Below, piece after piece: positions 46,036 to 55,646 of a stretch of DNA of 64,000 bases. Both the position numbers and the translations under genes were made by a program. Source of the stretch: JACCXG01 sp963836735. GTDB lineage: Bacteria; Acidobacteriota; Vicinamibacteria; Vicinamibacterales; 2-12-FULL-66-21. Location of the stretch: the NCBI GenBank assembly GCA_963836735.1, contig CAWIKP010000018.1, positions 496,001 through 560,000 on the forward strand. The letters run 5' to 3'. The notes under the pieces are model-generated. The model did not search any database and was not told the DNA's origin. It saw nothing but the letters and a program-made list of their open reading frames with translations. Position 1 is the stretch's first letter. Each line of letters opens with the position of its first letter.

Positions 46036-47145
46036 ATGCAATCTCTCATGAACCGAAGACGACTCCTCCAGACGCTCGGCGCCGCGCTCGCGCTCGCACC
46101 CGGTGTCCGCCGGCGCCGCGCAGGGCCGTCCCGGCATCGTGGCGCATGCCTGTCGAGGAGGCCGGCACTCCTAAGCTCTGCCTCGGCTTCTACATGCCCG
46201 TCGACGACGCGAATATCAGGAGGGTGAAGCAGATCGGCGTGGACTACGTGCTCATGGGCGGTCCACGCGATTCCGTGGGACGAGAGCGAAATCCGCTCGC
46301 GAATCGAGCGGTTCAAAGCGGGTGGGATCACGCTCTACAACATGATGATCTCGGGGTTCGACGACGTGATCTTCGGCCGGCCCGGTGCTGACGCGCAGAT
46401 CGAACAGGTGATTGCCTCGATACGCGCGGCCGGGCGAGCCGGACTGCCGGTGATCGAATACAACTTCTACGCGAACCGCCTGATGGAGGGCTACAAGGAG
46501 GAGAAGGGGCGCGCCGGAGCCGGGTACACGGCGTACGACTACGAGCTCTCGAAGAACCTTCCGCCGAAAGACGGCGTCGGAACGCACTCGCGTGCCGATC
46601 AATTGAAGCGTGCCGAGCATTTCCTCAAGGCCGTCGTGCCGGAGGCCGAGAAGGCGAACGTCCGGCTCGCGTTGCACCCGAACGATCCGCCGGTGCCGGT
46701 CAGCCGCGGCTCCGAGCAGCTCATGGCCACCGTCGACCACTGGAAGCAGTACCTGAATCTGGTGAAGAGCCCGTTCAACGGGATGACGTTCGACTGCGGC
46801 GTCACCCGCGAGATGGGTGAGGATCCCGTTGCCGTATGCCGCTATCTCGGCGAACGCGACGTGATCAATCACGTCCACTTCCGCAACGTCGTCGTCCGCA
46901 AGCCGTACGTGGACTACACGGAAGTGTTCCTCGACGAAGGCCAGGTCGACATGTTCGCGGTCATGAAGGAGTTGGTGCGCCAGAAGTATCCGCGAACGAT
47001 CTATCCCGAGCATCCCCGCGCGATCGATCCGGATCGCGAGAACGGGTCGATCCGAAACCAGTATCCCGGCGGCGGCGGGTTTGCCGGGGAGATCTACAAC
47101 GTGGGTTACGCGCGCGCGATGCTGCAGGCGGCGCTGACGCGGTGA
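46036..47145 (+). CDS. Exported mannonate dehydratase-like (UxuA-type) TIM-barrel protein (three frameshifts)
   Basis: About 368 residues. ATG at 46036 follows AGGAGCTTCAG. The N terminus MQSLMNRRRLLQTLGAALALAPG is a twin-arginine-type signal. The barrel has LCLGFYMPVDDANIRRVKQIGVDY, PWDESEIRSRIERFKAGGI, VIEYNFYANRL, the LALHPNDPPVP metal-site motif, MTFDCGVTREMGEDP, VHFRNV and YPEHPRAID, all as in mannonate dehydratase. Catalyses, in the family, dehydration of D-mannonate to 2-keto-3-deoxygluconate; export of such a protein is odd and its role outside is unclear. Three +1 frameshifts lie near 46115, 46155 and 46263 and removing them gives a multiple of three. Confidence 0.83.
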
Positions 47146-47312
47146 CGATCGAGCCTGTCCTCTGGCGGGACGAAGGCGTCCCGGAAACGGACAGTTTCCC
47201 TGTCTGAAGGCACAAGCCCCGAGTTGGACCATGGCGGCTTGCCCGTCGTAGTGCGTAGCGCGAAGGCGGGCACAACTCCTGCCTATCGTACGTCCGATCA
47301 GAGGAGGAGACC

Positions 47313-49777
47313 ATGTTGCGCGCTCCGATGGAACAGCTTCGTCGGGACCTCTCGTACGCCGCACGGATGGCCTCCCGGAACCCGGGCTTCACGGCCGCCG
47401 CCATCGTGACGTTCGCCCTCGGCATCGGCGCCGCCACCGTCATCTTCAGCGTCGTCGACGCCATCGTCTTCCGGCCGCTCCCGTATGCCGACGCCGATCG
47501 GCTGGTGAAAATCTGGGGCAGCACCGCCGCCGAGCCTGTCGACAACATGTCGCTCGCGGACTTCAACGACATCAGCGCGCGCACCGCCATCTTCGAGCAG
47601 GTCGCCGGCGACGACGGCACGGGCTTCGAGGATCGAGTACGGCGACGGGTCGCACTTCGCTGACGGCGGAATCGTGACGGAGCAGTGGCTCTCGACGCTC
47701 GGCGTCCGGCCGGTGCTCGGACGCGGGTTTCTGCCGGAGGAATTTCAGCCCGGGCGTGACGACGTGCTGATTCTCACGGATGCCTACTGGCGCCGCCGAT
47801 TCGGGGCCGACCGACACGTCGTCGGGACGCTCGCTCTCCGTCGACGGCAGACGCTCCACCATCCTCGGTGTGCTTCCGCCCAACGTGTTGCGCTATGGTG
47901 CTGACTTTCTCCGGCCACTGGTGCCCGCGGCCTACCCGTCCGCGCGCGATCATCGGGACCTCGATGTGTTCGCACGGCTGCGGCCGGGCGTCACGCTGGC
48001 GGCGGCGCAGGCGGAGCTCGATGTCCTCGGCCGCCAGATCGAGGCGACCTCTCCATCGCCGAATGTCAATCACCGCTTCCGGGTCATCCCTCTCGACAAG
48101 TACTACGCTTCGATAGACCCGTCTGCCGGACGAGGGCTGATCCTGATGCTCGGCGCGGTCGGCCTTGTTCTGCTGATCGCGTGTGTGAATGTCGCGAATC
48201 TGCTGCTCGCCCGCAACGCGACGCGAACGCGTGAGTGTGTCATCCGCGCGGCGCTCGGGGCCAGCCGGACGCGGCTGGCGCGGCAGCTGCTGATCGAGAA
48301 CCTGCTGCTGTTCCTCGCAGGCGGTGGGCTCGGCTGCTTCATCGCCTGGTGGATGCTCGACGTTGTCGTCGCGCTCGCGGTTGCCGGCGGCTACGTTCCC
48401 GAGCGGATCGCGGTGACGCTCGACGGACGCGTCGTTGCCTTCGGCCTGCTGCTCTCGCTTGTGACCGGTTTGGTGTTCGGGCTCGCGCCGGCGTGGCAGG
48501 CATCGAAGGTCGACTTGAACAATGGATTGAAGGACTCGAGTCAGACCGCGCGCGGCGGTGCGCGCAGCAGTCGGACCAGGCGTGCGCTGATCGTCGCGGA
48601 GTTGACGATCTCGGTGGTGCTGCTGGTAGGTGTCGGGCTGGTCACTCGCAGCCTGCTCGGGTTGTACGGCAATACCGACGGCTTCGTACCCGACCGGCTG
48701 CTCGAGACCGGCTCGGATGCCGGGCGCGAGTTCGAACCGGCGATCAGACGGTGGCAGTCGGCCCTCGAACGCGCCAGAGCCGTTCCGGGTGTCGAATGGG
48801 CCGCCGTATCCTCGCGGCCGCCGGTGCACGGCGGCCGACGGCAGACGTTTGCCGTCGACGGCCGTCCCGCGCTTGCGCCGGACCAGGAACCTCGCGCCGG
48901 CGACATTCTGATCAGCGCCGACTACTTCTCGACGATGGGCATTCCCGTCATCAGGGGACGGGCGTTCACCGAACAGGACGCGGGCGGATCGCCGCCGGTC
49001 GCGATCGTCAGCGAAACGCTGGCGCGGCAGATCTTTCCCGGCGAGGATCCAATCGGCCGCCGGATCCGTCTCAACGAGCGCTCACCGATGACGTGCTGTG
49101 CCGCGGCCGGACCGGTCGAGAACGTATGGCGCGAAATCGTCGGCGTCGCCGGCGACATCCGGCAGGCGAACCTGGATGAGGCGCCGGCCGCGACGATTTA
49201 TCGGCCGTTTACGCAGATTGTCGAGCACGACATGTTCCTGATGGTGCGCACGCGCACCGAGCGGGACATGGCTCGGGTCGCCAGCCTGCTTCCCCGGCGA
49301 GCTGCGCAAGGCCGATCCCGGCCATGGACTGGTGGGAGGTGCGTCCGATGCGTCAGGTGATCGCGGAATCGGGCGCGATCAGGGGGCGGCGGTTCGTGGC
49401 CCGGCTGCTCGGAGGGTTCGCCGCGCTGGCGCTGGTGCTGGCCGGCGTCGGCTTGTACGGCGTCATGGCGTACTTCGTCGTCGAGCGGCGCCGCGGAGAT
49501 CGCCGTTCGCGTCGCGCTCGGCGCCACGCGGGCGGTTGTTCTCGAGCAGGTGCTCGGCGAAGCCCTTCGGCTGCTGGCGATCGGACTCGTGGCCGGCGTG
49601 ATCGCGGCACAGTTCCTCACCCGGTTGATCGCGAGCCTGCTGTTCGGCGTCGGCGCGACAGACGTGCCGACGCATCTCGTGGTGTGTGCAGTTCTCGCGA
49701 CCGTAACGCTGCTGGCGAGCTACCTGCCGGCCCGGCGCGCCGCGGGGATCGATCCGATTGCGGTGCTCAGAGAGTAG
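47313..49777 (+). CDS. ADOP-type FtsX/MacB permease (five frameshifts)
   Basis: About 819 residues after five +1 corrections (near 47635, 47832, 49291, 49312, 49492; 2465 minus 5 is a multiple of three). ATG at 47313 follows GAGGAGGAG. Order: DLSYAARMASRNPGFTAAAI, LGIGAATVIFSVVDAIVF, core (LGVRPVLGRGFLPEEF), central helices (LMLGAVGLVLLIACVNVANLLLARNATR), second core (FVPDRLLETGSDAG ... EDPIGRRIRLNE) and C-terminal helices (LLGGFAALALVLAGVGLYGVMAYFVV ... VLEQVLGEALRLLAIGL). Follows the mannonate dehydratase-like gene. Confidence 0.85.
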
Positions 49778-49779
49778 AA

Positions 49780-49929
49780 GTCAACGCCCAACATCCAACG
49801 ATCCAACTACCAAGGTAACGTCCTGCGAAGAATGGGGTGAACGCCGTACCAACAAGCTGGGTGGTACCGACTTTCATCCCATTGCTCGAGCGGCTCCCCT
49901 TGGATCGTTGGATCGTTGGGAGTTGAGTC
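49780..49929. repeat. Interspersed palindrome: two inverted ~60-bp units with GATCGTTG arms
   Basis: Right unit reads GGTACCGACTTTCATCCC, ATTGCTCGAG, CTCCCCTTGG and then GATCGTTGGATCGTTGGGAGTTG; the left half is the complement of a second, variant unit (its GGTACGGCGTTCACCCCATTC). Related units are at 52749 and 58350. It occupies the whole gap between the 3' ends of the ADOP and phosphorylase genes. Confidence 0.85.
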
Positions 49930-49930
49930 T

Positions 49931-52592
49931 CTAGAACCGACTCACGTCGCTGCTCGTGCCGCCCGCGGCCGGGATGTAGCACTTCAGCACGTAGTCCATC
50001 ACCATGCGGTCGGCGCTGAAGCGGCCAGCCGAGCGTGCGGATGCGCGTTTCATCCGCGCGATCCAGTCCCGCGGCAGGCCGTCGCGTCGCGGTCGTAGTA
50101 GAGCGGCACGACCTCGTCCTCGCAGCACGCGTGCAGAGCGACGCCGCGTCGCGCGCGTCGTGGGTCTCGGTCGACGAGTGGCGTCTCGCCCATGCCGATC
50201 GCGAAGCCGTTCGGGCCGTCGTACGCCTCGGCCCACCAGCCGTCGAGCACCGACAGGTTGAGCGCCGCCGTTGAGCACCACCTTCTGGCCGCTGGTGCCC
50301 GAGGCCTCGAGCGGCCGCCGCGGGTTGTTCAGCCAGACGTCGACGCCCTGGACCAGGTGGCGGCCGACGTTGATGTCGTAGTCCTCGATGAACACGATCT
50401 TGCCGGCAGAACCGCGGGTCGCGCGTCAGGTTCGGCAATCTGCTGCAGCACCGTCTTGCCCGGCTCGTCCTGCGGATGGGCCTTGCCGGCGAAGATCGAA
50501 CTGCACCGGCCGCTGCGGGTGGTTGACCAGCGCAGGCAGTCGTCTCGAGATCCTGCAGCAGCAGGTTGGCCCGCTTGTAGGTGGCGAACCGGCGCGCGAA
50601 GCCGATCGTCAGCGCGTCCGGGTCGAGCGCGTCGGCGCAGCTGCGTGACCACCGTCGTCGGCTCGCCGCGGCGCTGCGGCCTGCGCTGCCGCGCGCCGGC
50701 GGACGAAATCGATCAGCCGCGTCTTCAGCGTCTGATGCGTCTCCCACAACTCGCCGCGTCGACGTTGTCGATGGCCTGCCAGACCTCGGGCTCGCCCATC
50801 CGCGCCGTCCAGTCGGCGCCGAGGTGGCGGTCGTAGAGCTGCCGCATCTGCGGCGCGAGCCACGAGTGGGCACGTGCACGCCGTTGGTGATGTGGCCGAT
50901 CGGCATTTCTTCTTCGCGCAGCGCCCGGACAGAGCGGCCCACATGCGCCGCGAGACGTGCCCGTGCAGCGACGACACGGCGTTGGCCCGCCGCGACAGCT
51001 TCAGCCCGAGCACCGTCATGCAGAACTGCTTCGTTCGAGTCTGCGGGATTCACGCGCCCAAGCGCCATGAGCTCGTCGTAGCGACATGCCGAGCGCGTCG
51101 CGCAGCGGCCCGAGGTGCTCTTCGACCAGCTGGCGCCGGAAAGCGGTCGTGGCCGGCCGGCACCGGCGTATGCGTGGTGAAGACGATCTGCGCGGCCACG
51201 CGCGCGGCGTCGCCTCGTCGACGTCGATGCCCTCGTCTTGCATCCGCTCGCGGATCGACCTCGAGCGCGGCAAACGCGCTGTGCCCTTCGTTCAGGTGAT
51301 ACACGCCGGGCGTGATGCCCAGCGCCGCCAGCGCCTTCACGCCGCCGACGCCCAGCACCAGCTCCTGGCGGATGCGGACGCGCTGGTCGCCGCCGTACAG
51401 CCGCGTGGTCAGCTCGCGGTCCTCGGGGCTGTTGCCTTCGACGTCGAGTCGAGCAGCAGCAGCAGTCCGGCCGACGTTCATCAGCCAGACTCGCGCGACG
51501 ATGCGGCCGGTGCGCGTCTCGATCTGCGACGGTGATCGGCTTGCCGTCCGCGCCGAGGGCCGGCTCCATCGGCAGCATTCCGACTGTCGATGTCGAGGTA
51601 CTCCTCGTGCTGCCAGCCGTTGTCGTCGAGCTGCTGCCTGAAATAGCCCTGGTCGTAGAACAGCCCGATGCCCACGAGCGGCATGCCCAGTCCGACGCGC
51701 TCTTGATGTGGTCGCCGGCCAGGACGCCCAGGCCGCCCGAGTAGATCGGAAGCGACTCGTGAAGGCCGAACTCGGCCGAGAAATACGCCACCGGCCGCGC
51801 GCCGAGCACGCTGGCGTGCTGCGCGCCCCAGGTGTGCTTCGACTGCAGGTACTCCTTCAGCCGGCGGTAGGCGTGGTTGATGCGGCCGTGGAGCGCCAGC
51901 TGCGACGGCGCGCGCTCTCGAGCTGCGTCGATCGGCGATCTGCTGGAGCAGCGCGATCGGATTGTGGTCGCACTCCCGCCAGCGAACCGGGTCGAGATCG
52001 CGAAACAGGCTGATCGCCTCGTCGTCCCAGCTCCACCACAGGTTCTGCGCCAGCGCCGCGAGCCGCTGGTGCACCGGCGCCACGAAGTGCCCGACGGCGC
52101 GCGCCTCGCTGACGATCGGCGCGAGCTGCGCGCCGGCCGTGGTCAGCATGCGCACATCGTCGTCGCCGAACGCGCGCGACTCGACGCGTCTGCACGACGA
52201 GCACGCCCTGCAGCACGCCGCGATCGATCACCGGCACGCCGAGGAACGTGCGATAGGGATCCTCGCCCGCCTCGCGGAAGTACTTGAACCGCGGATGCTG
52301 CGTCGCATCCTGCGACGACGACCGGACGCATCTGCTCGGCGACCAGCCGGCCAGCCCTTCGGTGATCCGCATCCGGACCCGGCCGACGCTCTCCGGCCGC
52401 AGCCCGATGGTCGCCGCCAGCACCAGCGTCGTGCGATCGGGCTCGAGCAGGTAGACCGAGCAGACGTCGGTCGCGAACCGCTGCTGAATCAGGTTGACGA
52501 TGTTGGTCAGCGTCTCGGACGGGATTGCCGCTGCCCGAGACGAGTTGACCGATCTCTTCGAGCGTCCAGAGGAGCGATGGTGTGGTGTGCAT
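49931..52592 (-). CDS. Alpha-glucan phosphorylase (GT35) with N-terminal GAF domain (many frameshifts)
   Basis: A single locus of about 880 codons whose frame is broken many times, each break repairable by loss of one base. From the ATG at 52592: a GAF domain like that of PtsP (TPSLLWTLEEIGQLVS, FATDVCSVYLLEPDRTTLVLAATIGLRPESVG, EGLAGL, PRFKYFREAGEDPYRTFLGVPV, GVLVVQT), then phosphorylase marks (NLWWSWDDEAISLFRDLDP, PVAYFSAEFGLHESLPIYSGGLGVLAGDHIKSASD, LFYDQGYFRQ, LNEGHSAFAALE, GHITNGVH, RFATYKRANLL, IFAGKAHPQDEPGK, NPRRPLEASGTSGQKVVLNG, NGFAIGMGE, VMDYVLKCYIPAAG). Degrades glycogen or glucan with phosphate. Could be a pseudogene, but conserved motifs and one-direction errors favour sequence error. 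Confidence 0.8.
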
Positions 52593-52717
52593 GGGGGCTC
52601 GGTACGACAGGCAAGACTGCTGCCTGGCCCCCGCGCGGGATTTCCCGGCTCAAACCGACGCCAGATCCGCGCGAATCCGCCAATTCAGTAGGGCGATTGC
52701 GCAGGCGGGACATTTTT

Positions 52718-52730
52718 GTGACGCAGTCAC
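52718..52730. promoter_or_regulatory. Perfect dyad GTGAC-GCA-GTCAC upstream of the phosphorylase
   Basis: Five-base half sites with three-base centre, 126 bases upstream of the GAF-phosphorylase start. Suggests a dimeric regulator site; no regulator gene is adjacent. Confidence 0.35.
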
Positions 52731-52748
52731 GGAGGTCCAGGTCGAGGG

Positions 52749-52843
52749 TCAACTCCCAACGATCCAACGATCCGACGACTTTCACCCCATTCTTCGCAGG
52801 ATCTCGTCTTGGTTGTTGGATCGTTGGTGGTTGGTAGTTGACA
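52749..52843. repeat. Interspersed unit with GATCGTTG/CAACGATC arms
   Basis: Left arm CAACTCCCAACGATCCAACG, core CGACTTTCACCCCATTCTTC-GCAGGA, right arm TTGGTTGTTGGATCGTTGG and GGTTGGTAGTTGA. Same family as 49780 and 58350. Lies just downstream of the CE7-like esterase stop. Confidence 0.82.
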
Positions 52844-52855
52844 CTGCCGAGGTCT

Positions 52856-54208
52856 TCAGCGGCCCGCGGCGGACGATCGACCGTGACCCGTGAGCTCGTT
52901 GACGATCCAGTCGTTGACGTCGTCCACCTGCTCCTGCGTCGAGCGGTGGCCGGTGTCGTAAGCGAGAATCAGCTGCTTCGGTGCGGTGATGACGTTGTAC
53001 GCGGAGTACATGGATGTCGGCGGACACGTCTCGTCGTTGAAGCCCCACGAGTAGAGTCCCGGCGCGGTCACCCGGCGGGCGAAGTTCACCACGTCGTAGT
53101 ACTGCGTCGTTTTGATCTTTGCGTCGTCGCGATGTGTGTTCGGGCCCTCGATCGCGCGGAACATGTGCGGCCAGCCGCCGGCACGCTGCTGCAGGTACCC
53201 GGTCACATCCGATAACGCCGGATAGTACGCGGCCAACCGCGTGACACGCCGATCCAGGGCCGCGGTGACGATCGATAGCGCGCCGCCCTGGCTGCCGCCG
53301 GTGACCCCGAGATTCCGGCCGTCCCATTGTGGCAGCGAGACCAGGAAATCATTGGCGCGCAGCGTGCCAACGTAGACGCGGCGGTAGTAGTAGCGCTCAC
53401 GTGAATCGAGGCCGAACGTCGGATAGCCGCTGAGCCCGCCCTGGGCCAGGCTGTCGTACACCTCCTGCGGCTGGATCACCGGAATGCCGTGGATGCCGAT
53501 CTGAAAGGCGATGAGGCCGCGTGCCGCGAGCTCGGGCAGACCGCGGTAGGGCCGCACACCGGCCCCGGGCACGCTCAGGAGCGCCGGGTATTTTCCCGGC
53601 GCGCGCGGCATGCAGAGGATTCCGTAGAGACGGCTCGCGCCTCCGGTCAGGCCGACGTTCTGCAGATTGATCTGCGAGCAGTCGACATCGGCCGTGCCGT
53701 AGTCGGGCAGCGGCGTCCACTTCGCGTCGATTGGCAGCTTCGCGAGCCGCGCGCGCTCGCCGTCCCAGAAGCTGTCGAAGTCGGGCGGGTTCACCTGCGT
53801 GGGCTGGATCCGTTCCGGCGCAAAGCCGGCCGTGCCGACGCCCCGGTAGGTGCGGCCGTCGATAACCGCTGTAGCGATCAACCGCAGAAAGCCCGGGGTC
53901 TTCATCGTGCCGCCGGCAACGCTGAGCGGTGTTGTCCCGACGACGGCGGTCGCCTCGCTGGCGGGTGGCAGCATCTCGGGCCCGACGCCGTAGTTCACCG
54001 TCGTCCCCTTCACCTGATGGCCGTCGCGGACGACGTCGATCCGGAAGGTGACCGGTTCCCCCGGTTTGTAGGTCCAGTCGGGATGATCGGGTGTCACCGT
54101 CACCGCGATGCGGCTGAATGGCTGGCGCGTCTGCGCCAGCGGCCCGGAGACCAGGCACGCCAGCGTGATGCAGGCGGCGAAGAGACGGCACGAGATGGAT
54201 CGCGACAT
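52856..54208 (-). CDS. Exported acetyl (xylan) esterase/deacetylase, CE7-like
   Basis: 450 residues from the ATG at 54208, with GGCGGG upstream and a signal peptide (MSRSISCRLFAACITLACLVSGPLAQ). An N-terminal beta domain (VTVTPDHPDWTYKPGEPVTFRIDV) precedes the alpha/beta hydrolase. Triad: Ser in GVTGGSQGGALS, Asp in FNDETCPPTS and His in AYDTGHRSTQ. The PPDFDSFWDGERARLAKLP and YGILCMPRAPGKYPALLSVPGAG segments are typical of the AXE1/cephalosporin-C deacetylase family. Removes acetyl groups from xylo-oligosaccharides. It shares the polysaccharide theme with the phosphorylase and TonB receptor in this stretch. Confidence 0.9.
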   Translation of the reverse strand: MSRSISCRLFAACITLACLVSGPLAQTRQPFSRIAVTVTPDHPDWTYKPGEPVTFRIDVVRDGHQVKGTTVNYGVGPEMLPPASEATAVVGTTPLSVAGGTMKTPGFLRLIATAVIDGRTYRGVGTAGFAPERIQPTQVNPPDFDSFWDGERARLAKLPIDAKWTPLPDYGTADVDCSQINLQNVGLTGGASRLYGILCMPRAPGKYPALLSVPGAGVRPYRGLPELAARGLIAFQIGIHGIPVIQPQEVYDSLAQGGLSGYPTFGLDSRERYYYRRVYVGTLRANDFLVSLPQWDGRNLGVTGGSQGGALSIVTAALDRRVTRLAAYYPALSDVTGYLQQRAGGWPHMFRAIEGPNTHRDDAKIKTTQYYDVVNFARRVTAPGLYSWGFNDETCPPTSMYSAYNVITAPKQLILAYDTGHRSTQEQVDDVNDWIVNELTGHGRSSAAGR

Positions 54209-54301
54209 GAAGATCCCGCCCAACTGGTGAGCCGCCTGCCCGACCGTCGGTCACGGTGGCCCAACCAGCGGCGGATAGTACTCCAGTTCGCTCGTTACGT
54301 T

Positions 54302-54371
54302 AGGGTGGCTTCCGGCTTCAGCCGGAAGGCAGCGGGCGGCGTTCCCTTCCGCCTGAAGGCGGAAGCTACCC
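54302..54371. repeat. Paired REP (BIME-like) element
   Basis: GGGTGGCTTCCGGC-TTCA-GCCGGAAG, spacer GCAGCGGGCGGCGTTCCC, then CTTCCGCC-TGAA-GGCGGAAGC-TACCC. Same layout and almost the same spacer as the copy at 7672. Lies between the TIM-barrel stop and the esterase start. Confidence 0.88.
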
Positions 54372-54411
54372 GCCTTCGCGCTGCGCGCTTCGGCGAGGCA
54401 GGCTCGCCAGA

Positions 54412-55476
54412 TCACATGCTCTTGAGCCGCTGGAGCAGCGCCCGCGTGTAGCGCACGCACACTTCCAGATCTTCGATGCGCTGCTGGCCGGCGGTCTTGC
54501 CCTCCGGGCGCGGCGTCGCCGGTTTCGGCGTGCCCTTCTCGGCGATCGCCAGGAACCGGCTCAACTCCCACGCCGGCATGCGCCGCCAGTTGTCCCAGAA
54601 CTTCGGATCGTAGATCGCGTGAATCCGCGGGTTGGCCGATACCAGGTTCTCGAAAATGATGGGCATCCCCGGCTTGGCCTGGATGAACTTGCGGATCCAG
54701 CCGTCGATGTCCACGTTGCCGTCGCCCATGTTCACCCAGCGAACCGCGATGCCTTCGGGCACCTTCCATATCGCGCTGTCGCGCACGTGACAGGTCTCGG
54801 CATAGGGAATCAAGCTTTCGAGGGTCATGTGGGGATCCTCGAGCATCCACACCGGATTCCCCGAGTCGAGGCAGACCCCCATCACGTCCGTGCCGACCGC
54901 CTCCACCATCATCTTCATCTCGCGGGCCTGCAGATCGCCGCCGTGGTTCTCGACCGCCAGCTTGATCCCCGAATCGAGAATCCGGGTGCGCATGCCGCGG
55001 ACGGCCTTGATCATGTTGTCGATGTGCATCTCGATCTGCGGCCGCTCGGGATCGCCGCCGAGGACGCAGCGCATGCACTTCGCGCCGAAGATCTGCGAGG
55101 CTTTCAGCGCCCGCGTGACCTGCTCTTCGAGAGTCCCGTTCTGCGCGTTGAAGGACCGGGCGCTCGGGCAGACCGTACCGAAGGCGAGCTGCAGCTTGAT
55201 ACCGAGTCGATCCGCATGATCGCGGATCTGCTTGACCGCCGCTTCATCCGAGAGCGTCGCGGCTGGAAGCGACACCATCGCCCACGTGAGCTTGATCGTG
55301 CTCAGGTAGTCGAGGAACTGGATCGGCGTGAACTGGTTGCCACCGACGCTGCCGTCGATAGATCCCAGCTCGACGCCGGCAGCTGCCTGTGCGCCCAACA
55401 GTCCGGACATGTGGAGGGCCGCGGCGGCCGATCCGAAAAGGAATCGGCGTCGATCGAGTCCATCGTGGCTTTGCAT
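54412..55476 (-). CDS. Exported sugar phosphate isomerase/epimerase-like TIM barrel
   Basis: 354 residues from the ATG at 55476. The N terminus (MQSHDGLDRRRFLFGSAAAA) is a twin-arginine signal. The barrel belongs to the AP-endonuclease-2/xylose-isomerase-like superfamily: LSTIKLTWAMVSLPAATLSD, RDHADRLGIKLQLAFGTVCPS, SGIKLAVENHGGDLQ (catalytic Glu region), MGVCLDSGNPVWM, HVRDSAIWKVPEGIAVRWVNMGDG and PIIFENLVSANPR. Residues E, D, H for a divalent metal are present. Substrate unknown. A paired REP separates it from the esterase downstream. Confidence 0.85.
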   Translation of the reverse strand: MQSHDGLDRRRFLFGSAAAALHMSGLLGAQAAAGVELGSIDGSVGGNQFTPIQFLDYLSTIKLTWAMVSLPAATLSDEAAVKQIRDHADRLGIKLQLAFGTVCPSARSFNAQNGTLEEQVTRALKASQIFGAKCMRCVLGGDPERPQIEMHIDNMIKAVRGMRTRILDSGIKLAVENHGGDLQAREMKMMVEAVGTDVMGVCLDSGNPVWMLEDPHMTLESLIPYAETCHVRDSAIWKVPEGIAVRWVNMGDGNVDIDGWIRKFIQAKPGMPIIFENLVSANPRIHAIYDPKFWDNWRRMPAWELSRFLAIAEKGTPKPATPRPEGKTAGQQRIEDLEVCVRYTRALLQRLKSM

Positions 55477-55529
55477 GACAGGGATTGTAGCTGCGGCCCC
55501 TGCCTGACCGACAGCCGCACGCAAAGGCT

Positions 55530-55601
55530 GAACAGGAGAACAGGAGTTCAGGAGGGTGTGTTCTTAAGCCGAATTCTCCTGTTCTCCTGGCCCTCCTGTT
55601 C
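55530..55601. repeat. Hairpin with CAGGAGAA tandem-repeat arms
   Basis: Left arm GAACAGGAGAACAGGAGTTC-AGGAGGG (55530-55556) and right arm ATTCTCCTGTTCTCCTGG-CCCTCCTGTTC (55572-55601) with a 15-base loop. Both arms are degenerate eight-base tandem repeats and are mutually complementary. Confidence 0.85.
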
Positions 55602-55607
55602 GGGATT

Positions 55608-55634
55608 GCGTGGCTTCCGCCTTCAGGCGGAAGG
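55608..55634. repeat. Single REP hairpin
   Basis: GCGTGGCTTCCGCC-TTCA-GGCGGAAGGA, 13 bases before the stop of the TonB-dependent receptor gene. Confidence 0.85.
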
Positions 55635-55646
55635 ATGCCGCCGGCG

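Noticed and set aside
49767..51809. Single long minus-strand frame across the phosphorylase region
   Set aside because: Only short pieces of it match phosphorylase; the rest is an off-frame Arg/Thr-rich translation caused by the frameshifts.
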